Source of the DNA: Candidatus Ozemibacteraceae bacterium
Lineage (GTDB): Bacteria; Muiribacteriota; Ozemobacteria; Ozemobacterales; Ozemobacteraceae
DNA length: 37,187 nucleotides
Direction: 5' to 3'
Assembly: GCA_937998695.1 (NCBI GenBank)
Contig: CALLCO010000199.1
Span: 1-37,187 of the forward strand
Below are positions 33,058 through 37,187 of this stretch, piece after piece. The notes under the pieces are model-generated. The model did no database searches. It saw only the letters and a program-made list of their open reading frames with translations, and was not told where the DNA came from. The translations under genes were made by a program, and so were the position numbers. Position 1 is the stretch's first letter. The number at the start of each line of letters is the position of its first letter.

Positions 33058-33330
33058 TCAGTGTCTTGGTTTTTTCTTCACGATCTCGATGGACCGCATG
33101 AGTGCCATCATGACATCCGCCGTGGATTGCATTCCATGGAGGTTGACGCTGGTCATCACCTCACCGAGCGTGGTCACCACATACTTTGCCGGCAGGGCAT
33201 TCAACGTCAACGCGATCATGTCAAGGGTGCAACGTTCACAGGAACAGATATCCGGGTGGTCTTGCAGGTAATTCTCCACCACCGATTTTACCACAGATTC
33301 CATTTTGTTGATCATCTGGATTTCTGACAT
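33058..33330 (-). CDS. ComFB-like protein (late competence family)
   Basis: The 90-residue product matches the ComFB family: a helical start (NKMESVVKSVVENYLQDHP), the Cys motif C29-S-C31-ER-C34, then LDMIALTLNALPAKYVVTT and a C-terminal helix. Members bind zinc through the Cys motif and occur near signalling genes in cyanobacteria and spirochaete-like groups; some bind cyclic dinucleotides. ATG 33330-33328 follows a G-rich ribosome site (GGGGGGT) and lies 16 bases after the sigma-54 activator stop. The longer frame to 33492 overlaps that gene and is rejected. Confidence 0.85.
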   Translation of the reverse strand: MSEIQMINKMESVVKSVVENYLQDHPDICSCERCTLDMIALTLNALPAKYVVTTLGEVMTSVNLHGMQSTADVMMALMRSIEIVKKKPRH

Positions 33331-33346
33331 ACGGTGTACCCCCCGC

Positions 33347-34276
33347 CTAATCGGCGTGCAATTTGGTCCGCAAGGTCTTGGGATCGATGTCCAAAAGGCG
33401 CGCCGCCTGGAGTTTGTTCCCCCCGGTGTATTCGAGGACCTTTCGGATGTAGAGCCGTTCCATCTCTTCCAGGGTGAGGATCTGGCCGTCACGCATGGTG
33501 GGATTGGTGCCGCCCGTGGGAACCCGCACCTTGTCAGGGAAATCGGCCGGCTCGATGGTCACCCCCCGGGACAGCACCACCGCCCGCTCGATGACGTTGC
33601 GCAGTTCGCGAACATTGCCCGGCCAGGGGTAACCATGCAGAATCTTCATGCCTTCCTCGCTGACGGTCATGTCTTCCTTGTTGTATTTCTTGACAAAGGT
33701 GGCCAGGAAGGCCTCGACCAGAAGGGTCAGATCTTCGAGGCGCTCACGCAACGGGGGAATACGGATCTCGACGACGTTCAGCCGGTAATACAGATCTTCC
33801 CGGAACCGATTCTTGCGGATCTCCTCCTGCAGGTCTTTATTGGTGGCGGCAATCAGGCGGACATCGACCTTGATGGTGTCCTTCCCGCCGATCCGTTCGA
33901 ATTCCTTCTCCTGCAGGACCCGCAGCAACTTGGTCTGGGTGACCAGGGACATGTCGCCGATCTCGTCCAGGAACAGGACTCCGTGGTTGGCCCGCTCGAA
34001 GCACCCTTCCTGACGGGCCACCGCGCCGGTGAAGGCACCACGCTCGTGGCCGAACATCTGGCTTTCGAGTAACTCGCTGGGGATGGCCGCGCAGTTGAGC
34101 TTGATGAACGATTTCTGGCGGCGGGGCCCGAGCCGGTAGATGGTGTTGGCGACCATCTCCTTGCCAGTCCCGCTTTCACCAGTGATGAGAACGGTGACAT
34201 CGCTGGAGGAGACCTTTTCGACCAAGGACAGGACTTCGCGAATCCCTTTGCTGGCCCCGATGATCTTGTCGTCCAT
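33347..34276 (-). CDS. Sigma-54-dependent transcription activator without a sensor domain
   Basis: The 309-residue product begins almost directly with the AAA+ domain: Walker A GESGTGKE (33-40), the sigma-54 contact loop GAFTGA (80-85), Walker B GVLFLDEIGDM (99-109) and an arginine finger region FREDLYYRLNV. A Fis-type helix-turn-helix ends the protein (GGNKLQAARLLDIDPKTLRTKL). No receiver, PAS or GAF domain precedes it, as in PspF, so control would come from a partner protein or expression level. ATG 34276-34274 is chosen; 13 further codons upstream are possible. tRNA-Thr lies 66 bases upstream on the same strand; ComFB and STAS genes follow closely. Confidence 0.93.
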   Translation of the reverse strand: MDDKIIGASKGIREVLSLVEKVSSSDVTVLITGESGTGKEMVANTIYRLGPRRQKSFIKLNCAAIPSELLESQMFGHERGAFTGAVARQEGCFERANHGVLFLDEIGDMSLVTQTKLLRVLQEKEFERIGGKDTIKVDVRLIAATNKDLQEEIRKNRFREDLYYRLNVVEIRIPPLRERLEDLTLLVEAFLATFVKKYNKEDMTVSEEGMKILHGYPWPGNVRELRNVIERAVVLSRGVTIEPADFPDKVRVPTGGTNPTMRDGQILTLEEMERLYIRKVLEYTGGNKLQAARLLDIDPKTLRTKLHAD

Positions 34277-34342
34277 GGCGCTCCCATGCGTGTCGTGTCT
34301 CGCCAGAAATACCAAAAACGAAGAACCGGCAACGAAAGAGAA

Positions 34343-34414
<72 letters not shown>

Positions 34415-34439
34415 TCGAACAGGTCACGCAATGGGCTCC

Positions 34440-34468
34440 ATGCTAGCACGGTACCGACCTCCTGTCAA
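34440..34468 (-). promoter_or_regulatory. Strong promoter of tRNA-Thr and possibly the downstream operon
   Basis: TTGACA (34468-34463) is a perfect -35, followed by a 17-base spacer and TAGCAT (34445-34440) preceded by TGC. No terminator is evident between the tRNA and the sigma-54 activator, so read-through is possible. Confidence 0.75.
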
Positions 34469-34611
34469 CGCGAACCTTGCCGGTACCAGGCTTCGGAGCA
34501 CCCGGGAAAAAATTCTTCATCCGGCCGCGAAACGCTTCCGGTTCCCCGGGCGTAACCCGGGTGAACTCATCACCCTTCACGAATCATTCCACCGACGCGA
34601 GGAGGCCTCCC

Positions 34612-35601
34612 ATGAATACCTGGCAGAAAACCGGACTCCTGGCCCTGTTGGTTGCCTTGGTCGTCTGCACGCCCCTGACCGCCACGGCGGAAGAGCAACT
34701 CCTGCCATCCGATCAGGAGGCGGTCGGCGCCCCCCTTGCTCCGACGGCTCCCCTCCCGGCGGCCGCCCCCGCGGCAGCGCCGGGCGTGACCCCGGATGAA
34801 GTGCCGGCCGATCCTTCGGTAAGCCCGGCGGTCCCCGGCGGGAAACCGGTGGCCGCCTTCTGCGGGGGCGGGTTCTTCAGCCGCATCTTCCAGTTCCTGG
34901 GCAACCTCTTCCAACGGATCGTCCAGTTCCTGAGCGGCATCTGCGGCGGTGGGGGCTGCGGCGGTGGGGGCTGGACCGGCGGCGGCGACCGCGGTGGCGG
35001 TGGCTGGAGCGGCGGTGGCGATGACGGCGATGACGGTGGTAGCTACGGGGTCGAACCCCCCGACCCTCCTTCGGGCGGCACCGGAATCACCGGGAATATC
35101 CCCAGCGACAAAGCCACCCTGGTTGCCGAGATCCGCTCGAAGTTCGGCGTCTCGATGCGCGACGGCAGCGGCAGCTGGTCGGTCGCCTCCCTGCAGGCCA
35201 CCTACAAGGCTCTCAGCGTTCTTCCCCCGAGCTTCCGCAAGTGGAACCGCACCATGACCATGGAAGGCTACCGCGGCGGTCTGTTGGGCCTGGGCGAGGT
35301 GGGCGGCGGCAACCTCTGGATCTACTCCGGAGCCACCCGCGGATCCTCGGGCATCCGCACCATCATCCATGAGATGACCCATAACTACCAGGGGAACAGC
35401 CGCGTGACCCAGGCCTGGCGCTCCCAGTTCTGGGGTCGCAACCGGACCTCCTCCCCCACCGACTACGGAAACACCAATTATCTGGAGGACATGGCCGAAT
35501 CGGTCAGCCTCTACTACACCAACGGCGCCTGGCTGAAGCGCCGCGACCCGGCCCGTTACGAATTCGTCAAGACCAACATCATGGAAGGCAAGGAGTTCTG
35601 A
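34612..35601 (+). CDS. Secreted HExxH metallopeptidase with a Gly-rich linker
   Basis: The 329-residue product has a signal peptide (1-26), an Ala/Pro-rich stretch (35-80), a short hydrophobic segment (FFSRIFQFLGNLFQRIVQFL, about 90-108), a low-complexity Gly/Asp linker with two Cys (about 109-150) and a peptidase domain (about 160-329). The catalytic motif HEMTH is at 253-257, and YLEDMAES (290-297) supplies a second Glu, the arrangement of gluzincins such as the anthrax lethal factor-like (M34) or Pro-Pro endopeptidase type. ATG 34612 has GAGGAGG at 34599-34605. It likely acts in the periplasm or at the surface; substrate unknown. It is monocistronic, with a possible promoter for the next gene following the stop. 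Confidence 0.85.
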   Translation: MNTWQKTGLLALLVALVVCTPLTATAEEQLLPSDQEAVGAPLAPTAPLPAAAPAAAPGVTPDEVPADPSVSPAVPGGKPVAAFCGGGFFSRIFQFLGNLFQRIVQFLSGICGGGGCGGGGWTGGGDRGGGGWSGGGDDGDDGGSYGVEPPDPPSGGTGITGNIPSDKATLVAEIRSKFGVSMRDGSGSWSVASLQATYKALSVLPPSFRKWNRTMTMEGYRGGLLGLGEVGGGNLWIYSGATRGSSGIRTIIHEMTHNYQGNSRVTQAWRSQFWGRNRTSSPTDYGNTNYLEDMAESVSLYYTNGAWLKRRDPARYEFVKTNIMEGKEF

Positions 35602-35617
35602 CCGGTCCGAAATCTGC

Positions 35618-35623
35618 TACAAT
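35618..35623 (+). promoter_or_regulatory. Candidate -10 box (TGCTACAAT) after the metallopeptidase gene
   Basis: TACAAT is preceded by TGC (extended -10). No good -35 is present at the expected spacing; GTTCTG is the best. It would serve the frame remnant and the methyltransferase. Confidence 0.35.
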
Positions 35624-35709
35624 GGTCTCAAACGTTGCGTCACGGACCCGCCACCCCGAACGTAACACTCTCGGAACCCATTCAGACGGCGGGCTAGGAG
35701 AAGATACCT

Positions 35710-35878
35710 ATGAAACGACACTGGCCTGGGACTGGTCATGGTCCTGATCCTTGCGATGGCGCTCCTGGCAGGTCCGGTCAGCCTCAGGGCGGAAGATGAC
35801 ATCGGCCAGGCGCCTGCGCAAGCACTGGTGGGGGGTTCTCTTTTCTGGGGTCTTTCCCGACCGGCGATCGGTCCCTGA
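35710..35878 (+). pseudogene. Signal-peptide remnant of an exported protein, frameshifted
   Basis: ATG 35710 has a good ribosome site (AGGAG at 35696-35700), but its frame (MKRHWPG...) soon turns into nonsense and stops. In a neighbouring frame, from ATG 35738 to TGA 35876-35878, lies an excellent signal peptide (MVLILAMALLAGPVSLRA followed by ED). A one-base indel between 35710 and 35738 would join the initiation site to it. Even so the frame ends after 46 residues, inside the methyltransferase 5' region. It looks like the front end of a lost exported gene. Confidence 0.55.
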
Positions 35879-36632
35879 CGAGAACCCCTGGATTGGCCCC
35901 GCCTGGGCGGATCTTTCCCAGAGGAAGCTGCGCGCGATTCCCCCCGCAGCCGTACCGGTCGATGGGGTTCCCGCCGCTCCCACCCTGGGCTATCCTGCGG
36001 TCACCTCGCTGGTCATCAACCTGATGTCCCAGGACCGCCCCTGCCGGGTGGTCGATTTCGGTGGAGGCACCGGCTACGAGTGCTTCCGCCTCCTGCCATC
36101 CCTGTCCCGGCCGGAGAACGTCTCGTTTCACGTGTTCGACTCGAACCGCGCCCTGTTCGACCTAGGCCAGGCATTCGGGAAGACGGTTCCCCACGGCGAT
36201 AGGGTGTTCTTCCACCCCGACAGCTTCGACGGCTGGGAAGGGCCCATCGACATTCTGCATATCAACACCGCCCTGCAGTATCTCCCCGACCCGATCGCCG
36301 ATCTGGCTGGCCTGCTGCGGCGCGGTCCGCAATGTGTCGTCCTGACCCGCCTCCTCGCCGGGGAGATCCCCACCTTCACGACCTGCCAGAACGTGCTCGG
36401 GGTGCGCACCCCATGCACGTTCCTCAACGTGCGCGATCTCGTCGCGGGGTGTGCCGCCGCAGGATATCGGGTCGCCTTCCAGGCCCCCTGCCTAGAGGAA
36501 GACCTCACGGGCGATTTCGCCCCCGACATTCCCGCTTCTCATCGGATTCCCCATTCGCTCACGCTGGTCTTGCACCCCATGGCCGCGGCCCAGGCATGCG
36601 CTTCGGCGACGGCATCCGACCAGGGCCTCTGA
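35796..36632 (+). CDS. Methyltransferase of the TIGR04325 type
   Basis: The product (278 residues from ATG 35796) has the TIGR04325 features: an N-terminal WWGVLFSGVFPDRRSVPDE...PWIGPAWADL, SAM-binding motif I VVDFGGGTGYECF (near residues 84-96), a later DILHINTALQYLPDP and VVLTRLLAGE. These methyltransferases are usually found in surface polysaccharide or glycan loci and lie in the cytosol. TTG 35751 is a possible earlier start, but its additional 15 residues overlap the signal-peptide remnant. GGCGGA lies close to ATG 35796. No glycan genes flank it, so it is isolated. Confidence 0.8.
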   Translation: MTSARRLRKHWWGVLFSGVFPDRRSVPDENPWIGPAWADLSQRKLRAIPPAAVPVDGVPAAPTLGYPAVTSLVINLMSQDRPCRVVDFGGGTGYECFRLLPSLSRPENVSFHVFDSNRALFDLGQAFGKTVPHGDRVFFHPDSFDGWEGPIDILHINTALQYLPDPIADLAGLLRRGPQCVVLTRLLAGEIPTFTTCQNVLGVRTPCTFLNVRDLVAGCAAAGYRVAFQAPCLEEDLTGDFAPDIPASHRIPHSLTLVLHPMAAAQACASATASDQGL

Positions 36633-36676
36633 GTTCCACCACCCCATGAACGTATTTCCGCCGTTCCATTTCCGAG

Positions 36677-36699
36677 TGAACGGCATACCATTTCAGGAG
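36677..36699 (+). other. Inverted repeat around the ribosome site region
   Basis: CCGTTC and GAACGG form a 6-bp stem-loop shortly before the AGGAGG site (36695-36700) of the next gene; the arms lie at about 36661-36666 and 36678-36683. It might be an operator or fold-back leader. Weak evidence. Confidence 0.25.
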
Positions 36700-36708
36700 G
36701 TCACCACC

Positions 36709-37122
36709 ATGTTCCGTCGCACCGTTTTCGCCCTGACCATCGCGTTTGCCCTGGCCCTCATCCCTGCCCTCGGGCTGGCCCAGCCGGCCGACGATCGTTC
36801 CTTCCCGCCGCGGGCGGTTCTCGAGAAGCTGGCCCCCAAGCACTTCGTCAAGGTGCTCGGGGCGTATGCCGCCACCCAGGCCCAGCGCGAGAAGAATCCC
36901 CAGATCAAAGTCCCGCTGATGACCTTCCTGCTCGATGGCGGACACCAGCTGACCGGGGTGATCACGAAGATCGACTTCGACCGCAACCGGTTCACGGTGA
37001 TGCTGGCCGAGAAAGGCTTCCGGGTCAACGTCTCCTTCCTCGAGTTCAAGCAGGTCATCACCTTCATCCTGCACGACGTCGATCTCTATCCGGAATTCCT
37101 GGAAAACCTGAACCGGCAATAG
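36709..37122 (+). CDS. Small exported protein with an LSm-like pattern (137 aa)
   Basis: The 137-residue product has a clear signal peptide (MFRRTVFALTIAFALALIPALGLA, cleaved near 24) and a short mature domain. ATG 36709 is preceded by AGGAGG at 36695-36700, eight bases away. I do not recognise the family. The stretch VPLMTFLLDGGHQLTGVITK followed by DFDRNRFTVMLAEKGF and VNVSFLEFKQVITFIL resembles the strand order of LSm/Hfq folds (a conserved turn followed by a beta hairpin), although those proteins are cytosolic. This likeness is weak and structural. No Cys and no membrane segment in the mature part. A GC hairpin follows the stop. Confidence 0.8.
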   Translation: MFRRTVFALTIAFALALIPALGLAQPADDRSFPPRAVLEKLAPKHFVKVLGAYAATQAQREKNPQIKVPLMTFLLDGGHQLTGVITKIDFDRNRFTVMLAEKGFRVNVSFLEFKQVITFILHDVDLYPEFLENLNRQ

Positions 37123-37131
37123 CCCGGAGTA

Positions 37132-37153
37132 GGGGCGCGCGGCGGCGCGCCCC
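37132..37153 (+). repeat. GC hairpin after the last gene
   Basis: GGGGCGCGC (37132-37140) and GCGCGCCCC (37145-37153) are perfect 9-bp complements with loop GGCG. There is no T-run. The GTAGGGGCG... form resembles dispersed intergenic repeats of GC-rich genomes. The window ends 34 bases later. Confidence 0.55.
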
Positions 37154-37187
37154 GGCGGGCGCCGTTCGAACGACCGTAGGCGCGCGG

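Noticed and set aside
34500-34600. Riboswitch before the metallopeptidase
   Set aside because: Some short inverted repeats (CCCGGG...) exist, but no conserved core of a known class.

Overview
The window is a high-GC bacterial chromosome segment with two tRNA genes and about 28 protein genes. Coding density is high, third codon positions are strongly G/C, and many genes overlap as ATGA. No single gene fixes the taxon. The combination of a MoxR/VWA/DUF4159/DUF4175-type cluster, solo AmrS, ThyX, a sigma-54 activator beside STAS and ComFB genes, and a MalFG-type sugar transporter fits a deep-branching Gram-negative such as Candidatus Riflebacteria/Ozemobacteria or a Planctomycetota-like lineage. 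That is a guess from gene content, not a placement.

Region 1 (1-15868, minus strand). One long, tightly coupled operon is read leftward: MoxR ATPase, DUF58, a BatA-like VWA protein, a second VWA membrane protein, DUF4159, a 1281-residue membrane/coiled-coil protein with 34-residue tandem repeats, a TPR-like exported protein, and an exported protein of a family often misnamed asparagine synthetase B. After a 385-base gap follows a membrane protein cut by the window edge. The layout suggests an envelope-associated MoxR/VWA machine of unknown substrate. A perfect 26-bp palindrome lies inside the 5' coding region of the DUF4159 gene.

Region 2 (15914-20808). This holds small and signalling genes: a 72-74-residue orphan, a PAS-PAS-kinase-receiver hybrid whose ATP-binding motifs look broken, a TerB-like protein with a histone-H1-like tail and a (GA)10 tract in front of its start codon, and an M48 membrane protease.

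Region 3 (20902-27673, plus strand). A scramblase/LURP-one-like protein is followed by AmrS, a SPOR-domain protein, a sugar ABC transporter (permease, a permease with an unusual 200-residue N-terminal extension, and a solute-binding protein, with no ATPase gene), a small orphan and acpS.

Region 4 (27674-28528). tRNA-Arg(CCG) with a clear promoter is followed by a 61-codon remnant of an MgtE magnesium transporter and a 120-bp MITE-like element with 16-bp terminal inverted repeats and a 4-bp target duplication. This is the most plastic stretch of the window.

Region 5 (28529-34468, minus strand). From right to left: tRNA-Thr(CGT), a sigma-54 activator without a sensor domain, a ComFB-like protein, a STAS anti-sigma antagonist, ribosomal protein L31, ThyX, a PheA-like protein lacking the usual catalytic and phenylalanine-binding motifs, and an ankyrin-repeat protein.

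Region 6 (34612-37187, plus strand). A secreted HExxH metallopeptidase with a Gly-rich linker, a signal-peptide reading-frame remnant overlapping a TIGR04325-type methyltransferase, and a small exported protein with an LSm-like sequence pattern.

Promoters are readable in several gaps. Most carry an extended -10 of the form TGNTANNNT.
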